A DNA stretch of 64,000 bases from Alphaproteobacteria bacterium (GCA_021298215.1 JAJTEE010000005.1:62001-126000); one strand, 5' to 3'. Positions 33,476 to 42,995 are shown, counted from the stretch's first letter. Made by a program: numbers and translations. Notes: a model not told the origin generated them from the sequence alone.

Positions 33476-35095
33476 ATGCTGGCACTTCAGAATTTAACAC
33501 GACGTTTTGGTGGACGAGTTGTTTTAAATACCATCTCGTATCGTTTTCCAGAAGTTGGATGCGTAGGGCTTGTGGGTGTGAATGGTTCAGGAAAGTCGAC
33601 GCTTTTAAATATTTTGTGTGGCCTTGATGAGCCTGATGATGGAACGGTAACAAAGCCGCGCAACACAGTGATTGGGTATTTGCCGCAGGAGCCTAATCCG
33701 AATCCTCTCCCTACCCTTTTGGAAGAAGCGTTGAGTGGCGCTGAGCATGTGCTTGGCTTGCAAAAGCAATTAGAGGACGTACTCAAAGAAATGGAGCATT
33801 CCTATTCAGATGCGGTAGCGAAAAAATACGATGAAATCATGCATGAGCTGACGTATTTAGATGGATTTTCTATTGAATCGGAAGCGAAAGAATTGCTATG
33901 CGGTCTTGGATTTAGCACGGATGATTTTGGCAAAAACCCGAAAACATTGTCGGGTGGATGGCGCATGCGCCTTGAGCTGGTGCGCTTGTTTTTAAAGAAG
34001 CCAAACTTTTTGGTGCTAGACGAGCCTACCAACCATTTGGATTTACCCAGCATGGAATGGGTGGAAAGATTTTTGAAAAGCTTTAAGGGATGCTTGGTAT
34101 TTGTATCGCATGATCGCTCACTGATTAACCGGTTGGCGACCAATATTTTGCACCTGCATCATGGCGAAATTAATGCGTACGTAGGCAATTACGATAAGTT
34201 TTTAGAAGCTTATGAGCTGGAGCAAGAACAGATTCAAGCACAGAAGCAGAATTTAGGGGCTAAAGCGCAGCAGGTGCAGCAATTCGTTGATCGTTTCAGA
34301 GCATCCGCTAGTAAGGCACGCCAAGTGCAAAGCCGCGTAAAAATGCTGCAAAAATTGTACGATGCGGATATGAATTTGAAAGTAGATGAGAAAAATCCAC
34401 CGATGAGTGTAAAGTTGGTATGCGAACGCAAAAGTGGTCGTGTGGTGCTGCAGGCGAAAGATTTGTCGATTGGATATAGTCAACCTTTAGTTAAAAAGCT
34501 GAGCTTTAAAGTGGAGAGGCAGCAGCGACTAGCAATTGTTGGAGCGAATGGAATTGGAAAATCCACGCTGATTAAGACATTGCTTGGTATGGTGCCGAAG
34601 TTAGAGGGCACGGTTGAGCTGGGGCACGATGTAGACGTGGCATATTTTGCGCAGGATCAACTTGATTATTTGATGCCGAAAGCCACGGTTCTTGAAAACA
34701 TGATGCAGATTAATCAGCATCTGAGCATGGGTCAGGCTAGAGGAATGCTTGGAGCGTTTTTGTTTAAGGGCGATGATGTGTTTAAGCCGTTAAATGTACT
34801 TTCTGGAGGTGAGAAAAACCGCGTGGGGTTGTGTTGTTTGCTGGCCAAGAAAGCGAATACGATTATTTTGGATGAGCCTACTAATCACCTTGATATGCAG
34901 AGCATTGATATTTTGGCGGAGGCACTAAGTGCATTTGAAGGCACGGTTTTGTTTGTGAGTCATAACCGCAGTTTTATTGACGATGTGGCCACGCATATTT
35001 TGGGCCTTAATGCGAAGGGCCAAACATTGCTTGTAGAGGGTGATCTTGAGCGGTTTGAGGCGAAGGCTGCCCAGGTGGAATTTGGTTGGTGTTAG
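33476..35095 (+). CDS. ABC-F family ATPase (Uup/YheS-like)
   Basis: 539 residues with two ATP-binding domains and no membrane segments. Walker A motifs are GVNGSGKST at about 35-43 and GANGIGKST at about 354-362. Signature and Walker B are LSGGWRMRLELVRLFLKK...VLDEPTNHLD and LSGGEKNRVGL...ILDEPTNHLD. The linker (about 215-300, YVGNYDKFLEAYELEQEQ, FVDRFRASASKARQVQSR) is the P-site tRNA interaction motif of ABC-F translation factors. These bind the ribosomal E site and free stalled ribosomes. The exact subfamily cannot be fixed by eye. Confidence 0.94.
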   Translation: MLALQNLTRRFGGRVVLNTISYRFPEVGCVGLVGVNGSGKSTLLNILCGLDEPDDGTVTKPRNTVIGYLPQEPNPNPLPTLLEEALSGAEHVLGLQKQLEDVLKEMEHSYSDAVAKKYDEIMHELTYLDGFSIESEAKELLCGLGFSTDDFGKNPKTLSGGWRMRLELVRLFLKKPNFLVLDEPTNHLDLPSMEWVERFLKSFKGCLVFVSHDRSLINRLATNILHLHHGEINAYVGNYDKFLEAYELEQEQIQAQKQNLGAKAQQVQQFVDRFRASASKARQVQSRVKMLQKLYDADMNLKVDEKNPPMSVKLVCERKSGRVVLQAKDLSIGYSQPLVKKLSFKVERQQRLAIVGANGIGKSTLIKTLLGMVPKLEGTVELGHDVDVAYFAQDQLDYLMPKATVLENMMQINQHLSMGQARGMLGAFLFKGDDVFKPLNVLSGGEKNRVGLCCLLAKKANTIILDEPTNHLDMQSIDILAEALSAFEGTVLFVSHNRSFIDDVATHILGLNAKGQTLLVEGDLERFEAKAAQVEFGWC

Positions 35096-35132
35096 GAGAT
35101 TGCCGCAGCCCACGAAGGGCCTTCGCAAAGAC
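35095..35132. repeat. REP-like palindrome (GAGATTGC...CGCAAAGACG type)
   Basis: GGAGATTGCCGCAGCCCACG then AAGGGCCTTCGCAAAGACG. It belongs with 42957, 61980 and 62803 (AGATTGC...TCGCAATGACG). It starts at the ABC-F stop codon. Confidence 0.7.
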
Positions 35133-35225
35133 GCTGCGTTACCCAAGTCCAGGAAGTCTATTCACTTCGTTTGCCATCGTTTAGTTTTCCCAGCGAAGGC
35201 TAGGATCCAAAGCTGATTGATAGTA

Positions 35226-35262
35226 TTCACTGGACCCCGCTATCACGTAGCGGGGCGTCCAT
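35226..35262. repeat. REP-like palindrome (CTGGACCCCGCTA type)
   Basis: TTCACTGGACCCCGCTATCA followed by CGTAGCGGGGCGTCC. Perfect 8-base arms CCCCGCTA (35235-35242) and TAGCGGGG (35248-35255). Confidence 0.88.
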
Positions 35263-35307
35263 ACAGGGTGCATTAGATCGTAGCGATCTACAACACCCGT
35301 TTATTAA

Positions 35308-36045
35308 TTAGACTCCATCAGATGAAGCAAGCTTGCTCGCATCAGGAAGAGTATCATTTGGCTCCAGCTTTAATTCAGCTGAAACAAAATCGCTCGCAAA
35401 CATATCAGGAAGAATATCAGTTGACCTCGGCAATTTTAATCGCGCTTCTGAAACAAAATCGCTCGCATCACACATATCATGAAGAGTGCCATTTGGCTCC
35501 AATAATTTTAATCGCGCTTCTTGGATAAACCATGCACCGCTATTTTGTATGTGGATTCCTGGTGCTTCTATTGGAATTGGATAGACTGCTGGTTGGCCAA
35601 TCTTTAGCTCATAGGGAAGAATAACTCTACCATCAACGTAGCTAAAAATATATTCGTCACCTACTGCACCAACGTGCACTGTATCAACGTACGATAAAAA
35701 GTAAATTTTATTATTTTGGGCATATACGGCTCCTCTTGGAGGGAAAGCTAGAGATTGAGCCGGCTCGCCTGCAAAAAATATTCTTGAGATTTCGCTACCT
35801 AAATGACAAAGGGGCTTAAAGTGAACGGAACGACCTACTTCTGGAGATGAAACTTTACATGCACTAATGCTTTCATTTTTTCCTGCAGAAAAATTAACAT
35901 TTTTTCCACCAGATAAATCAGCAGGTAAACTAGCAGCTCTTGCTTCCTTAGCTCTTATTTCCTCAATAATTCCAAGCATTGTGTATTCAGCACATTTTAA
36001 TTCACCTATGATTAATGTGCATAATATTAGGACAAATCGTTTCAT
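35308..36045 (-). CDS. Exported protein with three 23-residue C-terminal repeats
   Basis: Unrecognised, 245 residues from the ATG at 36045, which has a GGAGGA ribosome site 7 bases upstream. An open frame reaches 36165 but lacks such a site. MKRFVLILCTLIIGELKCA is a signal peptide. The middle (about 105-180) is beta-rich: VYAQNNKIYFLSYVD, EYIFSYVDGRVILPYELKIG. The end has three imperfect copies of EARLKLpxstdiLpDmfaSDFVS, visible in the DNA as a 69-base period between 35330 and 35530. Function unknown. Confidence 0.72.
   Translation of the reverse strand: MKRFVLILCTLIIGELKCAEYTMLGIIEEIRAKEARAASLPADLSGGKNVNFSAGKNESISACKVSSPEVGRSVHFKPLCHLGSEISRIFFAGEPAQSLAFPPRGAVYAQNNKIYFLSYVDTVHVGAVGDEYIFSYVDGRVILPYELKIGQPAVYPIPIEAPGIHIQNSGAWFIQEARLKLLEPNGTLHDMCDASDFVSEARLKLPRSTDILPDMFASDFVSAELKLEPNDTLPDASKLASSDGV
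35330..35530. repeat. In-gene tandem repeat, period 69 bases, about 2.8 copies
   Basis: GAAACAAAATCGCTCGCA occurs at 35381 and again at 35450. AATTTTAATCGCGCTTCT and CATTTGGCTCCA also recur with 69-base multiples. It encodes the 23-residue repeats of the exported protein on the minus strand. Such repeats change copy number easily. Confidence 0.8.
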
Positions 36046-36387
36046 TATTTTTTCCTCCAATTTTAATCGCTTAGTTAATGCTGCTATTCGTAATCGTTCT
36101 AACAAATATTTTTTAAGAAGACGAGAAGAAAAAATCGCAGACTTAAAAATGCAAGAGCTTAACAAAAATTTAAAATAAAAATTATATATAGTTTTTCTAT
36201 CATTTTCTACGTTAAATAACGACCTTGATTGACGTCACTTGAAAAACCTAGACTACTAAAAAATAAGACTATTTTAGAGGTAATCAAAGAAATATGGGCA
36301 ATATTCAAGAATGCAGTTGCGTCAAAAATTTTTTGTTTTTCACCTTTATTTAATTATTGGATTTGGTTCATTCGCTTAGCTTACTTG

Positions 36388-37221
36388 ATGAAAATGTTTA
36401 TTTTTAGCTTAATCATTCTTTTATTTTCTCTAGCTGAAGGGCAATGTTCTTCAGGTTTACACGGTAATGAATCACAAAAAACGCGTCGGTTATATAGCTC
36501 AAAAGAGAATGAAACGCTTAACAAGACATCTACTCCCCTTTTTTCAAGGCTCTCGTCTAAGTCACAAGACGACATCTCATATAGTCCTTACATTGAAGTT
36601 TTTCCTGAGCACATCCCAACCATTAGTGTTGATGATTTTTTGCAACGATGCGCAACACAATTAGGAATTAGGGTGGATAATCCATCGAAATCAGTCTTTT
36701 TCTTGCCTTTAGGCTGTGATGAGGAACACATTGTCACTGTAAAATTACCCTCTCTCACTCACAGTGAAAGCGTGGAGACTTTTCGTGTTTATGATCCCAA
36801 TGAAAAACTTATGCGAGGCCAAATCTTCTCTCCTAGCGATAAGGCAGAAGGAGGGACACGACAGGTTGGATTTTACTCAATTAATGGCAAAAGGGCCTTG
36901 TGCGCTAAGAAAAATCCAGAGGCACCTGGCCAAGAACGCGCTGTTGAGATATTGAACAAGCTTCTTTTCGAAGAAAATGATTTATCGTTAGTGCCAAAAT
37001 CCATGACAATTTCTATGAACAATGAAATCTTTTTAATTTCTGAATATATAGAGGGTGAAACCTTAGAAGATGCCATGAATGAAAATTCCCAAAATTCTCA
37101 TTACATGAAAGATTGCAAATTCAATACAAAATATTTTCAACAGGCAATCCTTCTTTCTTTCCTGATTAATCCTGAAGATGGGCGTGCACAAAGCCTTATT
37201 TCTCGAATCAAAATTATTTGA
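36388..37221 (+). pseudogene. Kinase-like exported protein, N-terminal fragment of a broken gene
   Basis: About 277 residues before a premature TGA. The ATG at 36388 begins a signal peptide (MKMFIFSLIILLFSLAEGQC); an open frame reaches back to 36229 from a TTG. It is homologous to the intact gene at 45387. Both share RAL/V...K-x-NPEAPG, IFLISEYIEG / VFSISKFIEG, and SFLINPEDGR / SMLVDPEDCR. These look like the ATP-binding Lys, hinge and catalytic loop of a PI3K/PI4K- or actin-fragmin-kinase-like fold. Just after NPEDGRAQ the frame runs into an inverted duplication (37193-37236) and stops. Confidence 0.75.
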
Positions 37222-37236
37222 TTCGAGAAATAAGGC
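37193..37236. repeat. Perfect 20-base inverted repeat with 4-base loop inside a coding region
   Basis: Left arm 37193-37212 and right arm 37217-37236 are perfect reverse complements separated by ATTA. The right arm encodes LIREIR of the original protein. The left arm looks like a new inverted copy of it. No T-run follows, so it is not a terminator. It causes the frameshift between the two gene fragments. Confidence 0.92.
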
Positions 37237-38225
37237 CTGGTGAGTGCCAATTAATACTTATTGATAATGATCGCAGCTTAGGAGAGGAAAGTGTTCAATT
37301 TATTCACCCAACCGAAGGATTAGTAGAAACACGCGTTCATTGCGCACTACTGAGTTTTCATGAAATGCTTGGAAAAGAAGTACATCCAGAAATTCTTACG
37401 CGCTTTAATGACCTGACAAAAGACGACATATCTAAATTAATGGGTTTATGGGCATTGGCATGCCGTTCTGAGGATATATATCAACGAAATCTACAAAGAG
37501 AACTTTCTCCTAGCGTTAAACAAAATAGCATTTTAGGAGTTGTTTACGATAGCAAACTTATCAAAAAGATTAAGAGAAAAATATTCGACATTAAAGAAGC
37601 GCTTCCTACTGAAGATTTTGGAGAAGTTCTTCACAGAATCGGCCCCGAGCTTGCTCATATTTATCAAATACCCACTAACGTTAGTGAAGATAATCCTGTT
37701 TATGTTAATTCTGATGTAGAGAAAAGTAGCACTGATAATGAGGATTGTGATTCCTTTTGTACCTTCGATATAAGAAATACTTTTTCAATTCAGCTCCAAG
37801 ACCAAAGCAGTAGTTCTGATGATGAAATTAATGAGAAAAAGAAAACCCCGCGAGCCAGCGTAGTTTTATCTAAAGCCTCGAAAATTTTATCTCTCATTGA
37901 TCCCGGCAGAAGCTTGGGGGGAGAAGCTCCGCCTAGCTCTTATGTTCCACTACTTAATGGATATTTTAGCGCACCATCGCTAGGTAGTCCGCATGGCTCT
38001 TCCTCTCGCCAGCACAGCGTATCTCCTAGTACCAACAGTCCTTCCTCTAGCGTCCGCAGCTTATCTCCCAGTACCAAGAGTCCTTCCTTTAAAGAAAATA
38101 GTGGCCTCACCCCTTTTAATGTTGAGATAACTTATAAAGGTTCGGAGCAACGGCTATCCAGTCTTAGTGCTTGTAGCCCTACTATACGAAGAAAGTTTCC
38201 GCGTTTTGCAAATAACATGGAATAA
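37218..38225 (+). pseudogene. Kinase-like exported protein, C-terminal fragment of a broken gene
   Basis: 335 codons in the +2 frame relative to the upstream fragment, opening at a TTG in the right arm of the inverted repeat (LIREIRPGECQLILIDNDRSL). The paralogue at 45387 has CIVHPTGNEDHHIISVDNERTF at the same point, so this is the activation-loop segment (DND/DNE) of the same kinase-like domain. SILGVVYDSKLIKKIKRKIFDI matches SILGVPITEEYISTIYRRVDKI in the paralogue. The last 130 residues are Ser/Pro-rich with tandem SPSTNSPSSSVRSLSPSTKS repeats. No ribosome site, so it is probably not translated on its own. Confidence 0.72.
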
Positions 38226-38230
38226 GAAAT

Positions 38231-38935
38231 CTATTTTTCCTGGTGTGGGCCAAAATGAATACCGGTATACCTATACATATGGCAATACATATAACGGGCA
38301 TAACGCTCAGATTCAGTAAGTGGTTCAATGAAAATATATTCCATAAGTGATCCAACCATTTGATCAAGGTCTTCTTCACTTACCAATCGAGGCTGGCAAT
38401 TTAAAATAATTGCTGTTTTTTCTCCCTCATTTTCCTTTTTAAAAATATACTCATCTTTATTTTTAAGGAGAATTTCAGTTTCAAGAATAAGCATGGCATT
38501 CAAAATTTTTCGCGAGATATGCACTGAGGGACTAATCAATCTCTTCATAATAACAGCGGCAAGCTGTTGACGCTGTTTTTCTGTTAGAAAATATTCGTCA
38601 CTATCTACTTTTTTACGGTTTAAAAAATGTAAAGCAATTTGCTGTTGCTCTGTCTGTGTCACATAATGTTCTCCAATACCTTGTAATAAAATAGAAATTG
38701 TGTGGATGCAGCTAATATCTATAGGTTTCTTACACGAAAAATGAAGTTGCTGTAATAAAGATGCGTGAGATTTAGACTCAAGGTTTTCACCAATCAAAAC
38801 TCCATATGCCGCTTTAAATTGTTGTTCACTAGGAGCTTGTGCTTCGTCGATACTAACATATTGGAAGTCACCATCATCAGAAGAGAAAATTTTGTTGAAA
38901 AAGACCACACACATAAAAATTAAAAAAGTATTCAT
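38231..38935 (-). CDS. Exported protein of unknown function
   Basis: Unrecognised 234-residue protein. MNTFLIFMCVVFFNKIFSS is a signal peptide. The mature part is helical without repeats, with LLQQLHFSCKKPIDISCIHT, LTEKQRQQLAAVIMKRLI and a Tyr-rich end (SERYARYMYCHMYRYTG). Its 3' end is 5 bases from the end of the broken kinase-like gene on the other strand. No family was recognised. Confidence 0.65.
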   Translation of the reverse strand: MNTFLIFMCVVFFNKIFSSDDGDFQYVSIDEAQAPSEQQFKAAYGVLIGENLESKSHASLLQQLHFSCKKPIDISCIHTISILLQGIGEHYVTQTEQQQIALHFLNRKKVDSDEYFLTEKQRQQLAAVIMKRLISPSVHISRKILNAMLILETEILLKNKDEYIFKKENEGEKTAIILNCQPRLVSEEDLDQMVGSLMEYIFIEPLTESERYARYMYCHMYRYTGIHFGPHQEK

Positions 38936-39074
38936 CTAAATTCATTTTTTGAGGAAGCTTTTTTAATGTTTGCAAAAATCATTCCAGTGAACAATGTATA
39001 ACCAGAGGAGAAAAGTTAGGTAATTTTTGCTTGATTATGCTAAGGTTATCTTACTAATTATCAACTTTTTAAGA

Positions 39075-39731
39075 ATGAAATCCCTTCTTACAAAAATTTT
39101 ACGACATGCTTTTGTACAGAGTTTCATTGCGCTAATTATCTCTTCTTATATACGGCTTGTGTTTGTAACGGGGAACTGGACATTTAAAAATGCACACGTG
39201 ATAGACATGTATGTAAAGCAGGGAAAGCCATTCATCGCATCCTTTTGGCATGGGCATTTACTTATGGTGGCGTGTATTTGGCAGCAAAAAATGCCAGCGT
39301 ATGTTTTAATTTCTAACCACCGTGATGGAAAAATTATTTCCAAAACCATGCGGCATTTTGACATTAACACCATTGTTGGATCAACTAATAAGCAAGGATT
39401 TGAGGCAGCACGGCAAATACTGCAAGCTTTAAAGAAAAATTCCATGGTTGCCATCACACCAGATGGACCAAGAGGCCCAAGAGAGCAAGTTTCAGATGGA
39501 ATTTTGCAAATGGCAAAGCTAGCGCAAGTGGATATTATTCCGATAGCCTATAGCTGCAAACCAATGAAACGCTTGCGTACGTGGGATCAATTTCGGATTG
39601 CGCGACCATTTTGCAAGGGCGTGTTTGTGATAGGAAAGCCAATTCAGCCATCTAAGGATATTGAGAAATTACGGCATGATTTGCAGCATGCCATGGATGA
39701 CGTGGTAAAAGAAGCGGACGTAGCCATTTAA
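39075..39731 (+). CDS. DUF374 lysophospholipid acyltransferase-like protein
   Basis: 218 residues from the ATG at 39075. An in-frame TTG at 39027 would add 16 residues with no ribosome site. The sequence FIASFWHGHLLMVACIW, VLISNHRDGKIIS, TNKQGFEAARQIL, VAITPDGPRGPREQVSDGILQMAK and IIPIAYSCKP is the DUF374 family, related to LpxL-type acyltransferases. Members are membrane-bound and thought to acylate a lipid A-like or other lipid substrate. The HGH and PDGPRGP motifs would form the active centre. An N-terminal TM segment is present. Confidence 0.85.
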   Translation: MKSLLTKILRHAFVQSFIALIISSYIRLVFVTGNWTFKNAHVIDMYVKQGKPFIASFWHGHLLMVACIWQQKMPAYVLISNHRDGKIISKTMRHFDINTIVGSTNKQGFEAARQILQALKKNSMVAITPDGPRGPREQVSDGILQMAKLAQVDIIPIAYSCKPMKRLRTWDQFRIARPFCKGVFVIGKPIQPSKDIEKLRHDLQHAMDDVVKEADVAI

Positions 39732-39809
39732 CTAATAAACATCGATTAATTATTTCTTTAAGGTCTTTCTTTAAAATTTATTTAGCCCCCTTACAAAGCA
39801 ACGCACCAA

Positions 39810-41924
39810 ATGAATCGTATTCCTTTCGGCATGCTTTTTATTTTTTCTTTCTTGCAAGCATCAATTCCCAATGATCCCTTTCTAGAATATCAAAAATATT
39901 TAAGCCGTATGGGAGCGTGCTCTGAAATTCCGAATCTCCCCCTCCTTTTAAAAATCACGCGACAACAGGTGCAAGGAATTAGTGAAGAAGACTATGAATT
40001 TTTAAAAGGAACCTCCGGTTTCGTAGCACCTGGTGCGCAGTGGGCGCATCACGCTGGTGTATTAGGCCAATGTTCAAAGGTTCTTTTATTGGAAGATTCG
40101 GGCATTAATCATGCAGATATGCAAAGAATTGTTGAGAAAAATTCTTTAAAAACACCCATTTCCAATCATGCTGAAAGCTCTGATCATGGATCAGCAATGG
40201 TAAGTTTAATTCATGCAATTGCACCGCAAGCAAAAATATATGTTGTGCCGACGAATGAAGTAGGCACCTCTTTTATAGCTTCATGCATTATTAATGCTTC
40301 ATTTGGAAGTAGCCAATCCGAAGGGTTTATAAATCATTTTAATGACATAACAGCATCAGCAGGTGTCCTTATTGTAAAAAGTGCGGGAAATCATCAACAA
40401 GATTTGTCAACACATCCTTATACAAAAAACTGTGATAGGTTACTCCCTTTTACAATTTTTGCTGGCAATCTCGGTCAAGATTATAAAGCGAGAATATCTT
40501 CTGGATTTCCAGGAAAAAACCCAAAAATCCAGAAAAGTTTTTTATGGACGGTGGGTGAGGATATACTAGGAGCCACTGGTCCTGATGGCTCTACTCAATA
40601 CGCACCCATAAGCGGAACTTCTTGTTCCGCCGCAATTATATCAGGAGCTGCCAGCTTATTCCCTTCTTTAACTGCAGCCGAAAAAAGAGAGGTCCTTTTG
40701 GAATCCGCTGATCGTGATATTTTTCAAGAGTTCGGTTCAGGCTATGAGGTTATTCATATACCTGATCCAATCCTTACCTACTATCGCCAGCAATCACAAA
40801 TAGAAAGAGGTGTTGATTCTTTGGATGCTTTATCGATCGAGCATGTACCCTCCATTACTTACGATAAGAAGCTGTGGGGTATGGGTATTTTAAATATTAG
40901 AAATGCGCTGTTGTATCAAGGATTAAAAATAGCTTTTCCAGAGATGAAACCTGCTGCACTGCGTAACTGCATGTTAAAACTTATCAACAGAAAAGAACAA
41001 GTAAAAGCTACTATCATTCAAAATGCTTTTCGCAAGCATCAGCATTTTAATAAACAGCAAGCGGATGGATTTGAAAAAATTTATGTGCATAAGGGAATAA
41101 TGATAAATACATCTCTTAAACGAAGAACTTTTGATGAGGTGCCCCCTATAAGGCCTTTCGGCATCCCTCCTTCTGTACGAGAACTAACAAATGATGAACG
41201 TCTTGAAAGGCTCAGCATTATTCTGCCAGAACCACCAACAAGAATAAATAAAGTAAAGACAGCTTTCCCTTTTCAAATTACGGATCATCAATGGAAAGCA
41301 TGTAAGGCGCCTAGATGCTCCTCCGAAAAATTGAAAGCTTTTATTGAAGCACGATCGTATGATGTGGAAAAAACTTTTAATGCTTTTTTTTGGGATGAGC
41401 TTCTTGTCATAATACGTTCAGATCCAGCCTGGGCGGCTGATATGATCTTTCAAAACTATCATGAATTATTACGCTCTTTCAGCGCAAATAAAGTTATCAC
41501 CATCGGTCGGAATTGGGTAGATGAATTGGGCCCTCATTACATTAGTAAAATTTTTCATTCCTCAACGACGATTATTGGCTTAATTCATGATGGAATACGT
41601 AATAAAGATCTGGTAGAAAAATCCCGTTTGTTTGCATTTTCAATGCATTTATATGAAAAAATTTTGAATGAAGGACTGATGACAGACAAGATAAAATCAG
41701 CAATCTTAGCTTTACTAAAAGATACTAAGGAAGAGATAGATCAACGTTTTTTTTCTTTCATGAAAAAGCACCATCTACTGCTGCATTGGTTTAATGCTTT
41801 TATCGTTGAAGAGAATGTGGAAACGGATATGCTGGAAGTGCACGCACGGCAATTCAGAGGAATCGATTTATTTAGCGATGCGGAGCGAAAAATGTTTCGA
41901 ATTTCAATAGTCGGAGAACAATAA
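39810..41924 (+). CDS. Exported subtilisin-like (S8) serine protease with long C-terminal region
   Basis: 704 residues. A signal peptide covers about 1-18. The catalytic triad is D96 (LLEDSG), H126 (SSDHGSAM) and S271 (SGTSCSA), with SAGN at 191-194 for the oxyanion hole. The triad order is the subtilase one. The Ser loop GTSCSAAIISG differs slightly from GTSMAxPxxxG, and there is no long propeptide or S8 inhibitor. Residues 330-704 match nothing I know. They contain an IQ-like segment (IIQNAFRKHQHF, about 402-413), and the tail is helical. It is likely secreted. It is followed 9 bases later by the D-lactate dehydrogenase gene. Confidence 0.82.
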   Translation: MNRIPFGMLFIFSFLQASIPNDPFLEYQKYLSRMGACSEIPNLPLLLKITRQQVQGISEEDYEFLKGTSGFVAPGAQWAHHAGVLGQCSKVLLLEDSGINHADMQRIVEKNSLKTPISNHAESSDHGSAMVSLIHAIAPQAKIYVVPTNEVGTSFIASCIINASFGSSQSEGFINHFNDITASAGVLIVKSAGNHQQDLSTHPYTKNCDRLLPFTIFAGNLGQDYKARISSGFPGKNPKIQKSFLWTVGEDILGATGPDGSTQYAPISGTSCSAAIISGAASLFPSLTAAEKREVLLESADRDIFQEFGSGYEVIHIPDPILTYYRQQSQIERGVDSLDALSIEHVPSITYDKKLWGMGILNIRNALLYQGLKIAFPEMKPAALRNCMLKLINRKEQVKATIIQNAFRKHQHFNKQQADGFEKIYVHKGIMINTSLKRRTFDEVPPIRPFGIPPSVRELTNDERLERLSIILPEPPTRINKVKTAFPFQITDHQWKACKAPRCSSEKLKAFIEARSYDVEKTFNAFFWDELLVIIRSDPAWAADMIFQNYHELLRSFSANKVITIGRNWVDELGPHYISKIFHSSTTIIGLIHDGIRNKDLVEKSRLFAFSMHLYEKILNEGLMTDKIKSAILALLKDTKEEIDQRFFSFMKKHHLLLHWFNAFIVEENVETDMLEVHARQFRGIDLFSDAERKMFRISIVGEQ

Positions 41925-41932
41925 ATAATATC

Positions 41933-42940
41933 ATGAAAATTGCCTTCTTTGATTCAAAACCTTATGTTCAAAAAATCTTTGAAGATGCTAATCAGGGGAA
42001 ACATGATTTGCGCTTTTTTCCTGTTAAACTTACGCACGAAACGGTTGAGTTAGCTAAAGGATTTGAAAGCATTTGCGTGTTTGTAAATGACTATTTAAAT
42101 GCAGCTGTTCTTGAAAGCTTAAGTAATTTAGGAGTAAGACTTATTGCTTTAAGGTGCAAGGGCAGCGATAATCTTGATCTTAAAGCTTGCAAAACGCATG
42201 GCTTAGAGGCAGTTAGAGTTCCTCATTATTCACCACATGCTGTAGCTGAGCATGCGGTCGCCCTTATGCTTACTCTTAATCGTCATACCCATAAGGCATA
42301 CAATCGGATTCATGAGGGAAATTTTTCTTTAGATGATTTAGTGGGCTTTGATATGCATGGGAAAACCGTAGGTGTTATTGGAGCAGGTGATATTGGTAAG
42401 ATTCTTATAAAAATTATGCTTGGTTTTGGATGTACTATTTTGGTTTATGATTTGGTTGATAAAGCAGGGGAACTAAAAGATTTTGCACCTGATAAGCTTA
42501 AGCTTGTGGATTTAGATACTCTTTACGCTAACGCTGATATTATTTCTTTGCATATTCCTTTAACAGATGAAAATCATCATCTTATTAATGCAGCTGCCAT
42601 TGCAAAAATGAAAGATGGGGTGATGATCATTAATACAAGTCGAGGCGGATTAATTGATACTCAAGCGCTTATTGCAGGAATTAAGTCTAAAAAAATCGGC
42701 CATGTTGGTCTGGATGTTTATGAGCACGAAGCTAAGTATTTTTTCGAAGATTTTTCAAATTCTGTCATCACGGATGATGAGCTAGCACGATTAATTGCTT
42801 TTCCAAACGTTTTAATTACAAGTCACCAGGCATTTTTAACAAATGAGGCCTTAAGAGATATTGCACAAACAACGCTGCTGAGTATTACAGAATTTGAGCA
42901 GGGCAAGCGCGGTAGTGAGCTCTCTTTTGGGATACGCTGA
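41933..42940 (+). CDS. ldhA: D-lactate dehydrogenase (LdhA-like 2-hydroxyacid dehydrogenase)
   Basis: 335 residues. NADH-dependent reduction of pyruvate to D-lactate, a fermentative reaction. KIAFFDSKPYVQKIFE is the LdhA start. Other marks are RVPHYSPHAVAEHAVALMLTLNR, the Rossmann motif VGVIGAGDIGKI at about 144-155, LHIPLTDENHHLI, INTSRGGLIDT (R about 236), YEHEA and TSHQAFLTNEAL (catalytic His). Complete and of normal length. It is only 9 bases downstream of the subtilase gene, so the two may be co-transcribed despite their unrelated roles. Confidence 0.93.
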   Translation: MKIAFFDSKPYVQKIFEDANQGKHDLRFFPVKLTHETVELAKGFESICVFVNDYLNAAVLESLSNLGVRLIALRCKGSDNLDLKACKTHGLEAVRVPHYSPHAVAEHAVALMLTLNRHTHKAYNRIHEGNFSLDDLVGFDMHGKTVGVIGAGDIGKILIKIMLGFGCTILVYDLVDKAGELKDFAPDKLKLVDLDTLYANADIISLHIPLTDENHHLINAAAIAKMKDGVMIINTSRGGLIDTQALIAGIKSKKIGHVGLDVYEHEAKYFFEDFSNSVITDDELARLIAFPNVLITSHQAFLTNEALRDIAQTTLLSITEFEQGKRGSELSFGIR

Positions 42941-42956
42941 CAGCCTATAATCTCAA

Positions 42957-42995
42957 GAGATTGCTTCGTCGCTTCGCTTCTCGCAATGACGAGAA
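42957..42995. repeat. REP-like palindrome (AGATTGC...CGCAATGACG)
   Basis: AGAGATTGCTTCGTCGCTTC then GCTTCTCGCAATGACGAGA. The TTGC...GCAA ends pair. It matches 61980 and 62803. Confidence 0.82.

Noticed and set aside
35330..35530. Short repeats as a CRISPR array
   Set aside because: The units are contiguous, imperfect, 69 bases long and in frame with a gene; there are no unique spacers and no cas genes.
37193..37236. The 20-base hairpin as a transcription terminator
   Set aside because: No T-run follows on either strand, and both flanks encode parts of one conserved domain.
37190..37240. Programmed ribosomal frameshift at the kinase-like gene
   Set aside because: No slippery heptamer precedes the hairpin, and the paralogue is a single frame without the insertion. 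A disruptive insertion explains it better.
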